DNA of 64,000 nucleotides from Branchiostoma floridae. Lineage: Eukaryota; Chordata; Leptocardii; Amphioxiformes; Branchiostomatidae. Shown here piece after piece: positions 1-11,605 of this stretch. How positions within the stretch are numbered: position 1 is the stretch's first letter; the number at the start of each line of letters is the position of its first letter. The notes below the pieces were generated by a model. That model did not search any database, had not been told where the DNA came from, and saw only the letters and a program-made list of their open reading frames with translations. The translations under genes were made by a program, and so were the position numbers. The DNA lies in NCBI RefSeq assembly GCF_000003815.2, contig NC_049989.1, forward strand, positions 17,835,143 through 17,899,142, in the 5' to 3' direction.

Positions 1-1
1 G

Positions 2-84
2 CGCTAGAGGAGTCATCCGGCTGATTTGGTATATCTCCAAACCACATGGAGATGTCCCTAATCGGCCGGCTGACTCCCCTAGCG
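2..84. repeat. Short inverted repeat (MITE-like foldback)
   Basis: Arms at 2-26 and 60-84 are imperfect inverted repeats (22 of 25 positions match) around a 33-bp loop. The arm begins CGCTAGAGGAGTC. No coding content. It is probably a tiny non-autonomous DNA-transposon relic or foldback. Confidence 0.6.
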
Positions 85-1040
85 TACTGTATTTACTCTA
101 TTTGACCAATTTCTACAATTAGACCACCAAACCACGAAGCCTGGTAGAGGCTACATATAGGGGACTTTGGCAAGTCAGGAATAAAAGTCTAGTAGGAGTC
201 AATTGGCCTAGGAGTGAACTGGCGGGCCGACAGGTAGTTGGATAGACTGCAAAGACTACCTGAAACCCTATGGAAACTTATTCGTCCGACATTTTTTTCA
301 TCCAGCTGACACGGCTGCTTGAAGACTAGCCAGCTGTTTCCGATTGTTTGCGAAAGTCGTTAACAGTTGCCAGCACATCGCCAATCAGTAGCCATATGTC
401 ACTTGGTATGAGAGGAACATTAATTACTATACCTTATGCGCATACTTACCCTATTGGTAAATTGTGAGACTATTAGCGGCAAATGTAGGTTAGAGTAAGG
501 TCAACATCATGAGAAATATTTATGAGTACCTATCATGTCAGGGGTATACGTAAATATATATATGTATACAGTTGTATGTGTATTAATTATAACTGTCAAC
601 GTCATTCGGGCTACAATTTCTTTGTATGTTTGTGTACTCTGCAATGTTGTTTTGTTAATAAAAGTTGAATCGAAATTTAAAAAGACATAAACTGTGTAAA
701 TTTGGACGTCATTTCCGAAAACAACAAGGACATTCTGATAAAACTCATGAAAAGGGATAAAACTTTGATATTCCCAACATGCGTATTTTGGAAAGTGGTT
801 GTACATTCAATACAATTCAAATACATTATGCTAACAAGACTAGTTTTATTCATTATTCATATGCTGATAGTGTCAAGATATAAGGCTGGCCCTGGCAAAG
901 GAAAGTAGGGCACAGCTCTCCATCTTCATGACTACCTCACCATACCATCACCCCCCCCCCCCAAAAAAAAAACTGCCAGGAGGGTCAAGGGGCTATCTAG
1001 GTAGGTAGGTAGATAGTGTCATCAAAACGCACCAATTTAA
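85..1040. other. Intergenic, no gene seen
   Basis: AT-rich sequence with short random ORFs only. It holds a C-run followed by an A-run near 950-970 and a short GTAG microsatellite near 1000-1015. I see no splice-bounded exon or RNA gene. Confidence 0.6.
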
Positions 1041-1062
1041 CCGTCTTTTGGACCATGTTGCC

Positions 1063-1068
1063 TTTATT
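1063..1068 (-). promoter_or_regulatory. Probable polyadenylation signal of zinc-finger gene 1
   Basis: TTTATT on the plus strand reads AATAAA on the gene strand, about 960 bp after the stop codon. The same hexamer in the same context (GTTGCCTTTATT) is kept in the paralogous unit at 8717-8722, which supports a function. Confidence 0.5.
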
Positions 1069-2030
1069 CTTGGAGATATGTTTGTTCGCTGAACATCATC
1101 AGGTATAACATACAAGTAGTATTAGTACAGCTAATTTCTAACAAAGGTCAATTGCGGAAATTAGTCAAAATCTTACGTGCGACATATCTACAAACTAACA
1201 AAATCTCAATTTCAATTGTACACGTTTTAATTATATTGTTATATTAAGAAAAGTGTTCAATGCACTCTACAGTATAATCGGACGTACAATTTCAGTTATA
1301 TGTTAGAGCGGCAGTACAAAAATTTCCAACACCGGCTCAAACAATGAGGCTCAATTGTCCATTCTATATCTCATTACACTTCCAAGCGATACAAATGTTT
1401 ATTCCACGCAGCTATGTTATCTACTCTAATGTATCTAAAATGTAGAGGGACATATACCATACTAACCACCGCGACCTACGATATTAGTTTTTCTATCTAA
1501 CTAACTACTAGTATTGTTTGTTTGCTGCAATTCTTACACCTCATGTAGTCTCAATATGCTTCTACCACATAAGGTGTAAATTATCATCATCATCATAATT
1601 ATTATCTTTCGTCATCAAAAACTAGACGCGCAGTGGCAAGGGACAAAGGGTTAATATTGAAAGTACAAGAGTACAATAAGAGAAAGGTAAACCTTCAATA
1701 CAATAGAAAAAGTTAAAGTAGAGAAGCGTATCACATGATCTTTGATGATTTATCAACAGTCTTCTTCCTCATCTCAAAACCACAAAAATCAGTGACACTG
1801 AAGTTTTAACTTTAAAAATGCAACTGTTTTTCTAAACAGCTCGCATTCATCAATTTCTAACACGATCTTAAATTAAATAGTTTGTGAGCGGAGGGAATAG
1901 AAACCCCAGTAAACGAGATAGGGTTATCTACTTGCATCAGTAAAACATACATTTGCAAACTTTAGTTATCTTGGTTCTCTGTGTAACTGTCTCTTCTGAT
2001 TACCCCGTCTGCCGAACTTGGCTGTTGCCT

Positions 2031-3635
2031 TCACATCTGTAGCCGTACACTTTCATTGCCGTGGGTTCGCATGTGAACTTTTAGATTACTTGCCTTACCG
2101 AAGCTCTTACTGCATTCTTTACACTGATAGGGTTTCTCACCAATTTTATGGATCCGCATATGACCGTTTAGAGAACCCAGCTGACCAAACTGTTTGCTGC
2201 ATTCATCACATTTGTAAGGTTTCTCTCCAGTGTGAGTCCTGATATGGTTCTTCAGGTTATACAGTGTACTGAACTGCTTGCTGCATTCATCACATCTGTA
2301 GGGCTTTTCACCGGTATGAGTCCTCATATGCTTTTTCAGAGAACCCAGCTCACTAAACTGTTTGCTGCACTCCTCACATTTGTAAGGTCTCTCTCCAGTG
2401 TGAGTCCTCATGTGCCTCTTCAGATGACCCAGCTGACTAAACTGTTTGCTGCACTGCTCACATTTGTAAGGTTTCTCTCCAGTGTGAGTCCTCATATGGC
2501 TCTTCAGAGAACCCGGCTCACTGAACTGTTTGCTGCACTCCTTACATCCGTAGGGTTTCTCTCCGGTATGAGTCTTCATATGCTTCTCTAGATTACAAAG
2601 CTGACTGAACTGTCTGCTGCACTGCTCACATTTGTAAGGTTTCTCTCCGGTATGAGTCTTCATATGCTTCTCTAGATTACAAAGCTGACTGAACTGTTTG
2701 CTGCACTCCTCACACCTGTAAGGTTTCTCTCCCGTATGAGTCCTCATATGCTTCTTAAGAGAACCCAGCTCGCTAAACTTTTTGCTGCACTTTTCACACC
2801 TGTAAGGCTTTTCTCCAGTATGAGTCCTTATATGTCTCTTCAGATGACCTTTCTCACTAAACTGTCTGCTGCACTCCTCACATTTGTAAGGCCTCTCTCC
2901 CGTATGAGTTCTCATATGCTTCTTTAGAGAACCCAGCTCACTAAACTGTTTGCTACACTTTATACATCTATAAGGTCTCTCTCCAGTGTGAGTCCTCATA
3001 TGATTCTTCAGAGAAGCTAGCCCGCTGAACTGTCTGCTACACTCCTGACATTTGTAAGGTTTCTCTCCAGTGTGAGTCCTCATATGATTCTTCAGGTTAC
3101 CCAGGTCACTGAACTGTTTGCTACACTCCTGACAACGGTAAGGTTTCTCTCCGGTATGAGTCCTCATATGATTGTTCGCATGACCCAGCACACTGAACTG
3201 TTTGCTACACTCGTCACATCTGTAAGGTTTTTCACCGGTGTGGGTCTTCATATGTCTTTTTAGATTACCCAGCCGACTGAACTGTTTTCTGCACTCCTCA
3301 CAACGGTACTGTTTTTCTCCGGTATGAGTCCTCATATGAGTCTTCAGAGAACCCAGCTCACTAAACTGTTTGCTACACTCTTCACACCTGTAAGGTTTCT
3401 CACCTGTGTGAGTCCTCATATGGCTCTTCAGATGACCCATCCTACTGAACTGTTTGCTGCACTCCTCACACCTGTAAGGCTTCTCACCGGTGTGAGTACG
3501 AATGTGTCGCTTCAATTCACTCGCACGACGAAACTGCTTGTCACACTCGCTGCACTTGTGTGTACTCGGAAGATCCTCCCCACGTCCATCCCCATCCTCC
3601 TCTTGATTCAGTTGTGGTACAGCTTTGGTTGCCAT
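2031..3635 (-). CDS. C2H2 zinc-finger protein with 18 fingers
   Basis: A single coding exon gives 534 aa. A short acidic N-terminus (about 25 aa, ending [10 protein letters not shown]) leads into 18 tandem C2H2 fingers of the form C-X2-C-X12-H-X3-H, joined by almost invariant TGEKP linkers; the last linker is altered to KIGEKP. There is no KRAB, BTB, SCAN or other effector domain. Predicted role: sequence-specific nuclear DNA binding; no target can be stated. An acceptor (TTTTTACTGCAG) lies about 22 bp before the ATG, so the 5' UTR is split by an intron, with a matching upstream exon ending at 5229. Several fingers share the same putative contact residues: fingers 8, 10 and 15 all read SELGSLKKH, and fingers 11 and 12 both read SQLCNLEKH. 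This points to finger duplication inside the gene. The closest relative here is the 11-finger gene at 9951-10955. Confidence 0.95.
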   Translation of the reverse strand: MATKAVPQLNQEEDGDGRGEDLPSTHKCSECDKQFRRASELKRHIRTHTGEKPYRCEECSKQFSRMGHLKSHMRTHTGEKPYRCEECSKQFSELGSLKTHMRTHTGEKQYRCEECRKQFSRLGNLKRHMKTHTGEKPYRCDECSKQFSVLGHANNHMRTHTGEKPYRCQECSKQFSDLGNLKNHMRTHTGEKPYKCQECSRQFSGLASLKNHMRTHTGERPYRCIKCSKQFSELGSLKKHMRTHTGERPYKCEECSRQFSEKGHLKRHIRTHTGEKPYRCEKCSKKFSELGSLKKHMRTHTGEKPYRCEECSKQFSQLCNLEKHMKTHTGEKPYKCEQCSRQFSQLCNLEKHMKTHTGEKPYGCKECSKQFSEPGSLKSHMRTHTGEKPYKCEQCSKQFSQLGHLKRHMRTHTGERPYKCEECSKQFSELGSLKKHMRTHTGEKPYRCDECSKQFSTLYNLKNHIRTHTGEKPYKCDECSKQFGQLGSLNGHMRIHKIGEKPYQCKECSKSFGKASNLKVHMRTHGNESVRLQM

Positions 3636-5228
3636 GTGGATTTAGTCTTCAGCACTGCAGTAAAAATATCGTAAAAGAAATTATAAAAATGCATCAGGGA
3701 TTTTAATAGAAATAGATATTTGCCAGTATACACTGACAAATTCGCGTTTGTGCTAATCTTTGTGGAAAGTTGTGAGTATGTGACACAATTTGTGAGTATA
3801 TACCAACACTATTTATGTCAGCATTGCAAGCAGTTTTGAAGTGTTCATCATAAAACTGCAGACTGGAGTTGAAGCATTGCTTATATACTGCTTTTGTTGA
3901 TGCTCTTATTCAGGAAAGGGACATTTAGATGTAGAAGGAAGCTGTTAGAAATAGATGGAGACAAGCGTGACCTGCTATTAATAACTAGCGAGAAGCGAGA
4001 CATGTTTTAAGATGGTTGCCATCTTGGGATTTTCACATGTACATCTATCGGTCACCTACAGATTTCTGTCAACTAGTTAATAGGCAAAACCCAATGTCTT
4101 CCGTCCTTTCAATGTTGCAGTACCATTCTGCATTACTAGTCTGCGCTTCAGCACCACCCGATTATAGTAAAATAGCCAGCAATCAATAACAGGAAATAAT
4201 TGTTCACTGCAACAAATCATGTCACCTATTTACAATTTCCTCCGACATACATGACATTAAAACACGGAACTACTAACAAATAGATACTGGTAATTTGTAT
4301 TTCTGCCCACCTAATTTCATACTAAAGCTACAGCATCTGTCGCAATAATACAGCTGTTTTTGTTTAGAAGATTATCAAGATGCTTTCATCGTGAGAGCTC
4401 CTTCGTAATATTCAAGAGGCGAAGATAGAGTCAGATTGAAAAATCAAGTAGGGCTAGATTTAGATCACCAGGCTTTTAGCGGATGTTTGAAAATCTTAGA
4501 AAACGTTATGACTTCCATCCCAACATCTGCTTTGAGATTTATCTACAAGCAGATGTGAGGTCAGACTCACTATTTAAGGTGTTTTGACGTCTTTACAGTG
4601 GCCCGTGTTTCCCTTGTTCGCCATGCACATATAAAGGAGAGTTACGCAAAAAAGTATCAAACACACTCCAAAAAGCCTGAATCGGATTCCATATCTGCTT
4701 GGAGATTGCCCGTCCCACAACTTATCCCGAATTCCATTGGAACAAGACAAAGGAGTGGAAAGTAAGAGGAAAGAAAGAACGGTTCATCCAGGGGAAATGA
4801 TTTGCATTGGGACAATGGGACCTTCGGTATATCTCAGATAATGGCTTTGTATTGCCTGGCTTCATCGTGAAAGCTTTTGCACAGGGCCCTTTGTGTTCTC
4901 GTATTCGCCAGGCAGATGTTACGGTGGGTAAATACCGCTAACAATTTTTATATAACAATTACCTACACAATTCTTAACCGCCAAATTTCCTCTCACAAAA
5001 CAAACCAAAATTTTTTCTGGCCATAAATTTACAAAACTCATCAAATTTTGTCTGAGTCCTTGAATAACGTCATTGCTGGGACCAAGGAGGTTGCTTGGAT
5101 TATGCCATTTTAGAACTTTACGCTTTTGTGTGAGTTTGAACAATGCGGCTAGTTGGAACATCGTTTTTACCAGAACAAATAGCTAGTCCAGACAAGGGCT
5201 TGAGGACAGCAACTAAGCAATAGTCTTA
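3636..5228 (-). other. 5' intron of zinc-finger gene 1
   Basis: Non-coding sequence between the UTR exon donor at 5228 and the acceptor near 3658. Much of it aligns with 10975-13026 of the paralogous unit. Fragments of the CAAGCAGAT terminal-repeat family occur near 4530-4560 and 4690. Confidence 0.55.
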
Positions 5229-5345
5229 CCTTGTGGATGCTCGTGGGAAGAAGTCGCTTTCCCAAGTCAAAATTTGACCTCCTTGCTTGGACGCAGGACT
5301 GTGACAGTGTACGTGTCCGCTAACAGACCTTGCTTCACATGGAAT
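5229..5345 (-). other. 5' untranslated exon of zinc-finger gene 1 (3' edge defined)
   Basis: On the minus strand the sequence ends CATCCACAAG, followed by a good donor, GTAAGAC. The paralogous unit keeps the same donor (CATTCACAAG then GTAAGCC at 13026). There is no in-frame start, so the exon is read as untranslated. The upstream edge is not determined; the alignment with copy B continues to about 5365. Confidence 0.5.
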
Positions 5346-5366
5346 GAATGACGTACTCCGAGATTA

Positions 5367-5572
5367 CTGTAAATGCAGAAACTTTCGCGGTGGATTGATG
5401 TTCGCGGTATTCGATGGGGCCGCTTCACCGCGTATTTAAAACCACAGCGAACATTTTTCCATGGCAGTAAGAGACTACAGTGCATGGTGCTACCGCGAAC
5501 TTTAAACCACCGCGAAAAGTTTTTTTCCAGCTACCGCGAATTAAATCCCCGCGAACTTAAATGCATTTACAG
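5367..5572. mobile_element. TA-flanked MITE, CTGTAAATGC family
   Basis: A 206-bp element with terminal inverted repeats starting CTGTAAATGCA and a body rich in TTCGCGG motifs. It is flanked by TA on both sides (5365-5366 and 5573-5574). The paralogous unit near 13165-13170 lacks it, giving an unoccupied site. Relatives lie at 27663-27848 and 36825-37033, and one end is at 42575. TA duplication suggests Tc1/mariner-type mobilisation (inference). Confidence 0.85.
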
Positions 5573-5643
5573 TATGCAAATCTCACCTGCTGTGGCGAAG
5601 CAGGGCTCGTTTCTGAGACACTCACTTGACTGCGTTCTTTCAT

Positions 5644-5715
5644 ACTCTCCAAGCAGAGGTTAGGCTCCGGCTGTTTTTTTAACGTTTTTAAGAGCCTAAC
5701 CTCTGCTTGGAGAGT
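5644..5715. repeat. Perfect 24-bp inverted repeat, CTCCAAGCAGAGG family
   Basis: Arms at 5644-5667 and 5692-5715 are perfect reverse complements around a 24-bp T-rich loop. The same end, CTCTCCAAGCAGAGG, occurs in an element at 36310-36482 and as fragments near 12645, 17070 and 21600. It is a MITE foldback. Confidence 0.75.
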
Positions 5716-7118
5716 AGTTCTTTTAGACAATCGTTTCTCAATCATCTCCTTTGATAAGGACAATGATGCTTGATAAGAGCAAGGTAAAAGCTCCTTGATA
5801 AGAGCAAGGACGTTATAAATGATTTACTCCCTCTTCTTTATGGAAGACGTACTAGTGAAAGGGAATGACATTTGCCAGGAGATCAGTGGCCAGGACTAAT
5901 TTCTGTCCCGGAACCGGTCGTAGCCTTTACGGCTTTAGCTACAAAAAGGTCTTGAATGTAAATTGTAGCGCCCCTTCAGGGAACAATGAAGTGGTCGGGG
6001 CGATCAAAACAAATCCCGGCTCTCTTTGCGCGTCGCACCTACTTCGCCTCTGCAGACAATCTTGCAAGAAATGTCAAATTTCTACGTCACTTGTACGCAT
6101 GTGTATGCAATTTCTTCAGGATATTCAATACAAAGCTATGTTTCACAACACGAGCTGTATTAATCGTGAAACTCATTGATTAAAATGTATGGATGGTAGG
6201 GAAAAGTATAGACAGGGGGGCCACAAATAAGGATTACCCAGAAAATTGGCCCTATATAATCGGCGTACACACCTGTGGTCTCTCGGATGTGTACAGTAGT
6301 TGCTGTTTCCGGTTTGGCATCACCCCGTCCATAGATCGCCCCCTAGTGTGTTTCGGCTGATCTGGCTGGTTCCGTGTTGCCTCCGCCACATCCGCATCTC
6401 TTCCACCGGCTCTCCCGACGCCTCGCGCTCGGTCGAGAGTCTACCTCCTCCCCGAGTCAACCCCCTGTGATTGCCGAAAGGTTGGGTGAAAAGCGTAGCT
6501 GCAGCCCCTGATGTTCTCCACTGCTAGGCTCAGAGAGCGTCCTGTCGAGCGCAGCAAAGTCAAGCGCCACACACATCCAATACGGCGCTGCCACGCAGGC
6601 GGCTTGCCATTTTTGCGCATCATAATATCTCTCAAGATATTTTTGTAATCATGTTGATATCTAGTTTTAGAGCAATAGATGAAGTAATTTCTTCAAGGTC
6701 GAGTGAATTACTTTGCTGAACTCTGATTGGTTAAGCCACCTAGGACACCTTGCACCTGGTCAGGGCACTATGCACCTGGATTATAAAAACAAGGGAATGC
6801 TGTTATATGCTCATTCGAGCCCATAACACTGAGGAAACCATACGGCGAAACGTGTTTGTTGTGTATCGGTTCGAAAAAAGTTCCTAAACGGGGAACATGC
6901 GGCTCCGGCGTCTTTTCTGAAGATGTGGCGTAAGTGTCAACGGTTGTCCTTCTCCACATACCCCATGATAATCTAGTTTGTGTATCACAACTCTGTTGTC
7001 CGGGGCTGTAACTAGCCCCTCCCCTGTAGATGGAATCCACTTCATCGTAGAGACGTAGATTATATTATGTATATTGATGAGTTATCCGAATGAAAGCTCA
7101 TCTGTGTTGGTAAATTCC
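5716..7118. other. Intergenic, no gene seen
   Basis: It contains a GC-richer stretch at about 6290-6610 with several CpGs that could be a promoter-like block, but I found no exon or start attached to it. Around 6990-7020 is a dispersed-repeat fragment (GGGGCTGTAACTAGCCCC) with relatives near 46705 and 62360. Confidence 0.5.
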
Positions 7119-7400
7119 ATATTGCAAAAGTTTAAACTTTGTTCCAACACAAAGAAAAGACTCACCATAAATTTTCGGTCGAGCACTCCGACCTTCTTCA
7201 GATGAAATGATTCGCTGACTAATCCGTGATGGTGGCAGGTTTCGCCTTCCAAACTGGAAATACAAACATTGTTGTTGCAAAGCGTTTTACTTCGGATTAG
7301 TCAGCGAATCATTTCATCTGAAGAAGGTCGGAGTGCTCGACCGAAAATTTATGGTGAGTCTTTTCTTTGTGTTGGAACAAAGTTTAAACTTTTGCAATAT
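7119..7400. repeat. Long perfect inverted repeat (108-bp arms)
   Basis: Bases 7119-7226 and 7293-7400 are exact reverse complements over 108 bp, separated by a 66-bp spacer. A transcript would form a long perfect hairpin. Part of the arm resembles sequence near 23030-23075 (AAAATTTGGGTGAGTCC context), so it belongs to a dispersed repeat. The perfect match of the arms implies a recent origin or gene conversion. Confidence 0.95.
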
Positions 7401-8700
7401 TGATGAGTTAGTTGTATATAGATAGAAAGTAGGTTGGATCACCTTAGAGATATGAGTAGCATGAAAAAATTATATTCCTCATATATTTTGTTAAACCAAC
7501 TACTGTATGTTAATGCAGTGATTTTAATTTCTCGGTTTTGCTCTGACTTTTGCCCGCTGGGCCTCCTTGTCTTTCTTACTATCTCTAAGCACTACAAGTA
7601 CGTACTGTGCATTGTACAGTACAGTGTATTATGGTGTGTTAACGATGAAAACGCACGGATAATAACAAGACTCAATGCACACATGGATTAAATCCTTGAA
7701 TGCATATCTATTAAGAATAGGCATTCTGGCATGTACATATTGTTTTTGTTTCCTTGCGATAACAAATGGAAAGGGACTGCCATAATTACGTTCCTTTGTA
7801 CCCATAATCAAAATGCAACCAGGCAAAACATTCACCAAAAACTGAAAAGCATAAAGGCACACTGAAGAATCATGACCTTTTTCTAATTCTCCTCACTTTA
7901 GCACTCAGGAATTGTTGCTTGCTGAGCTGTATAGAGTTGGAGAAAGGCCCCGTGTATGTTTGCACTGTGCAGGGACAGGTGTGTTTACTTGTGTGGGTGT
8001 TCAGCACCAAGGACAGGCATGCTCGCTTTTGGGTGTATGGTGTTCCGTGCCAGGGACAAGTTTGTTTACATGTGTGTGGGTGCTGTCCAACACCAAGGAC
8101 AGCTGTATTTGTATTACTTAAACAATGTATACATGCAAGAAGCACTTCATACAGATAACCATGACAACCGTAAGCAAGATAGGCCTGAAAGAGTCAACTA
8201 GGCTATCATAACATGGTTCGCAAGATTTGATGTTGCCCCCCCCCCCTCAACCTCCCAAACTAGCGAAATCCTGGTGTCGATCCAATGTTAGCTGCGTGTT
8301 TGGCGATCATAGGAACAAACCAGGGCTAGAATTTCAAATAGAATGGATGGCACATTATTGTTTATTTATTTGAATAGTTATTCTTCGTCATTATTCACCA
8401 AATGTGCGACTTAAACAACAACTTCAGGAAGGTCACTATTCTTCACTCTTATAACTTCGAGAATACTGCAGACCTGGAAAGACTGAACAGGTATCCTTTG
8501 TACGCCTGAACATTTGTTAACTTTATTTTTATCTGTGGCCTTGAGCAGTAAGAGTTGACTGACAGCAAACTTTATTGAGTTGTCTTGTCAGAGGAAGAGA
8601 GAGTTACCAGTCTAAAGTGAAAGATAAACTTAAATAAATTATGCCAATAGGGAATGTTATTCATCTGCGGATAGTCATCAACACGTAACAATCAAGTCTT
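7401..8700. other. Intergenic with a degenerate tandem repeat
   Basis: At about 7960-8105 a unit of roughly 45-50 bp, containing ACCAAGGACAG and TGTTTACxTGTGTGGGTG, is repeated about three times. The ORFs there result from the repeat. Nothing else is recognisable. Confidence 0.5.
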
Positions 8701-8716
8701 TTTGTGGCATGTTGCC

Positions 8717-8722
8717 TTTATT
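8717..8722 (-). promoter_or_regulatory. Probable polyadenylation signal of zinc-finger gene 2
   Basis: AATAAA on the minus strand, in the same context as 1063-1068 of the paralogous unit. It would give a 3' UTR of about 1.2 kb. Confidence 0.5.
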
Positions 8723-9646
8723 GTTGGAGATATATGTTTGACAGTCACTAAACATACAACAAATCACCAGGTAACATACAATTAGTGTTAGTACGGCTAA
8801 TTTCTAACAAAGGTTAATTGCGGAAATCATTCAAAATGTAATGTACTGTATGTTAATGCATGTTGATTTTAATTTCAATTTTACAAAGTAACAAAATACC
8901 GCGAAGAATTACAATTCTACACGTTTGAACTATACTGTTCAGTGCACTCTACAGTATAATCAGACATACAATTTCAGTGATACGTTAGAGCGGCAGTACA
9001 AAAAAATTCAACTCTCTCACAAGGAAGTTCAATTGATAAGGCTATATCTAATTACCTTTAAGTGATACACCTTTTCTTTCCATGCAGCAATGTTATACAC
9101 ACTAATGTACGTATCTATATCTAGAAAGACACACATCATACTAACCACCAAACTACGATCACCTCATATAAGTGTTTTCTAACTACTAACGTTACTATTG
9201 TTCGCTTTTCAAACGCTGCATTTCTTATACCTCAGGTAGTCTCAATGCTCTTCTGCCACAAGAGATTCTTAAACACTAATCATCATCATGATCGTAATAA
9301 TCATCATTCCTCATAAATCATCTGTTAAACTCACATTAGACTTTGAAGTGTCACATTTTAATCATTCCGAATGAGATCGATTTTATTATTGACATAGATG
9401 TATATATACTTGAGGGTGTGTAGATCCACACTTTTAAATTGTAAAGTTTAGTGGAAATTGTGAGAAGTATATTTAGATTAATGCACTTAGGCAGGACATT
9501 CCATTGTTTTACTCCTAAGCGCCAGGCTGTCCTGTACACTGTACGAGGCAATTTAGTCCTCCGACTATAATCTTGTACATGACATTGTGTGTTTAAATAA
9601 ATAAACCAGTTCTCTCTCATAAAGAATAGTTCCAGCTGTATATTTA

Positions 9647-9950
9647 AGGTTTGTCATCAGTGTGGATCCACATATGAGTCTTCTCCAGATGAGTTTTCTG
9701 CAGGCACTGTTCACAAGTGCCTGCTACACTGTTCACATTTGAAAGGTTTCTCTCCACTGTATGTGTCTTCAGGAAGCCCAGCTGACAGAACTGCACTGTG
9801 CACACATGTAGGACTTCTAACAACATTAAACGTTTAGATCACTTGGGTGACGGGAGCTCCAATTGCATTTTTTAACCGGAAGGGTATCTCGACTATGTGA
9901 TTCTTCAGAGAACCGAGCTCACCGAACTGTTTGCTGCACGCTTCATGTCT
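9647..9950 (-). pseudogene. Decayed zinc-finger remnants after the stop codon
   Basis: Directly after the stop at 9951, and still in frame, the sequence reads like another finger (EACSKQFGELGSLKNH). Its first cysteine is replaced by histidine and its last histidine is lost. Further on, at 9647-9826, frame-shifted remnants of two or more fingers survive (QLGFLKTH, CEQC, LEKTHMWIHTDDKP). The ancestral array was therefore longer, as in the paralogue. Confidence 0.8.
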
Positions 9951-10955
9951 TCAATGTTTCCCTCCACTGTGAGTCCTCTTCATATGAGTCTTCATATTAC
10001 CCAGCTGACTGAACTGCTTGCTGCACTGCTCACATTTGTATGGCTTCTCTGCAGTGTGCGTCCTCATATGCGTCTTCAGATGACCCAGCTGACTGAACTG
10101 TTTGTCACACTTTTCACAACTGTAGGGCTTCTCGCCAGTGTGAGTCATCATGTGCTTCTTCAGATGACCCAGCTGACTGAACTGTCTGTTGCACTCCTCA
10201 CATTTGTAAGGTCTCTCTCCAGTGTGAGTCCTTATATGCGTCTTCAGATTACCCAGCACACTGAACTGCCTGCTGCACTCCTCACATCTGTATGGTTTCT
10301 CTCCAGTGTGTGTCCTCATATGGTTCTTCATGGAACCCAGATCACTGAACTGTCTGCTGCACTCCTCACATCTGTGCGGTTTCTCACCTGTGTGAGTCCT
10401 AATATGCCTCTTCAGATCGCCCATCTCACTGAACCGTTTGCTACACTCCTCACATTTGTACGGCTTTTCGCCGGTGTGAGTCCTCATATGCTTTTTCAGG
10501 GAACTCAACTCACTGAACTGTCTGCTGCACTGCTCACATTTGTATGGTTTCTCACCTGTGTGAGTCTTCATATGCCCCTTCAGATGATTCAGCACACAGA
10601 ACTGCTTGCTGCACTCCTCACACCTGTATGGTTTCTCGCCAGTGTGGGTCCTAACATGCGACTTCAGATTACACAGCTGACTGAACTGTTTGCTGCATTC
10701 ATCACATTTGTAAGGTTTTTCGCCAGTGTGTGTCTTCATATGAGACTTCAGATGACCCAGCCGACTGAACTGCTTGCTGCACTCCTCACACCTGTAGGGT
10801 TTCTCTCCAGTGTGAGTTCGCAGGTGTTGCTGCAATTTACTCAGATGACGAAACTCCTTGTCGCACTCGCTACATTTGTGGGTACGCGGAAGATCCTCTC
10901 CACGTCCATCCCTATCCTCCTCTTGTTCCAGAAAAGCCATAGCTTTGGTTCTCAT
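9951..10955 (-). CDS. C2H2 zinc-finger protein with 11 fingers
   Basis: A single coding exon gives 334 aa. The N-terminus ([19 protein letters not shown]) is nearly the same as that of the 18-finger gene. Eleven C2H2 fingers with TGEKP linkers follow. The last finger has an extra residue between its histidines (HMKRTH), and the protein ends SGGKH at a TGA that interrupts what was another finger. It is a nuclear DNA-binding protein by family; no effector domain is visible. The acceptor (TCACTGCAG followed by TGCTG) just before the ATG matches the paralogue, so the 5' UTR intron is conserved. The reading frame is intact over all 11 fingers, so the gene may still be functional. Its finger order and helix residues differ from the paralogue, so the binding sites should differ. 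Confidence 0.93.
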   Translation of the reverse strand: MRTKAMAFLEQEEDRDGRGEDLPRTHKCSECDKEFRHLSKLQQHLRTHTGEKPYRCEECSKQFSRLGHLKSHMKTHTGEKPYKCDECSKQFSQLCNLKSHVRTHTGEKPYRCEECSKQFCVLNHLKGHMKTHTGEKPYKCEQCSRQFSELSSLKKHMRTHTGEKPYKCEECSKRFSEMGDLKRHIRTHTGEKPHRCEECSRQFSDLGSMKNHMRTHTGEKPYRCEECSRQFSVLGNLKTHIRTHTGERPYKCEECNRQFSQLGHLKKHMMTHTGEKPYSCEKCDKQFSQLGHLKTHMRTHTAEKPYKCEQCSKQFSQLGNMKTHMKRTHSGGKH

Positions 10956-11362
10956 GTTTCCAGCACTGCAGTGATGATAATGGAAAATATGTATTTAGAG
11001 ATTCTTCTAGAAATAATAGCTATCAGCATACGCAGATTTGCGTTTCATCGTTTTTCATGTCGGGGAAAAGTTGTAAAGAAGCGGTACAATTAGCGTGTAA
11101 CACGTGTTCTTATTGAGTACTATCTTATGTCAGGAGCGAGAAGCGTTATTGAAGCGCCAGCTAGCACTTTATGATAGTATTGCAGGTGGATGTATTATGG
11201 TAGCAGAACACGGGTCTATGATGTTGGTACACAAAGTCAAAGTTGTACTGATAATATTGCTGAAGGCTGAGTAGAAAGTCTTATTTGAGAGGCAGTCAGA
11301 TATAACATGTGTTGCGTGGCCAAGGAATGTGTTGACTTTGAAACTGTATGCCAAGGTTTTCT

Positions 11363-11605
11363 AATCTCAAAGCAGATCCTATGGGAGCATAATTATTCAT
11401 TCATTCATTAATCTTGTAGGGTAGTACCTTCTGTTGAAAAAAACTGATTTCCAAGGGAGCCCTGCATGAGATGAGGCAAATCAGTGTAGCTGACCTAGGA
11501 GTGTGTATTAGGTAGCCAATGGGCAATACACACTCCTAGACAGGTTGCACTCCTTTGCCAGCTTTTGATACTATCTTATGCTACCGTAGGTTCTGCTTGG
11601 AGATT
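11363..11605. mobile_element. MITE, AATCTCCAAGCAGATCC family
   Basis: The ends AATCTCAAAGCAGATCC and GTTCTGCTTGGAGATT are inverted. The inside has TTTGATACTATCTTATGCTACCG and a palindrome around CACTCCTA. Relatives: 20905-21016, about 33270-33345 (half), 52757-52893 and 55041-55206. Here it lies in the 5' intron of zinc-finger gene 2. Confidence 0.75.

Larger units (their letters stand above)
1040..5620. repeat. Segmental duplication, copy A (zinc-finger gene 1 unit)
   Basis: This block aligns in order with 8700-13220. Anchors are the 3' region around 1060-1180, the zinc-finger exon, the 5' intron acceptor near 3657, the block at 4800-4880 (matches 12170-12245), the block at 4960-5160 (matches 12510-12760), the UTR exon at 5229 (matches 13027) and the block at 5590-5620 (matches 13190-13220). 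The copies are clearly diverged, so the duplication is not recent. Each copy has gained different transposon insertions. Confidence 0.85.

Noticed and set aside
2232-3674. Several plus-strand ORFs of 60-120 codons
   Set aside because: Antisense frames of the 18-finger array with the same periodicity; no splice or promoter support.
9897-11093. 398-codon plus-strand ORF
   Set aside because: It is the antisense shadow of the 11-finger zinc-finger gene; the periodic protein comes from the finger repeat.
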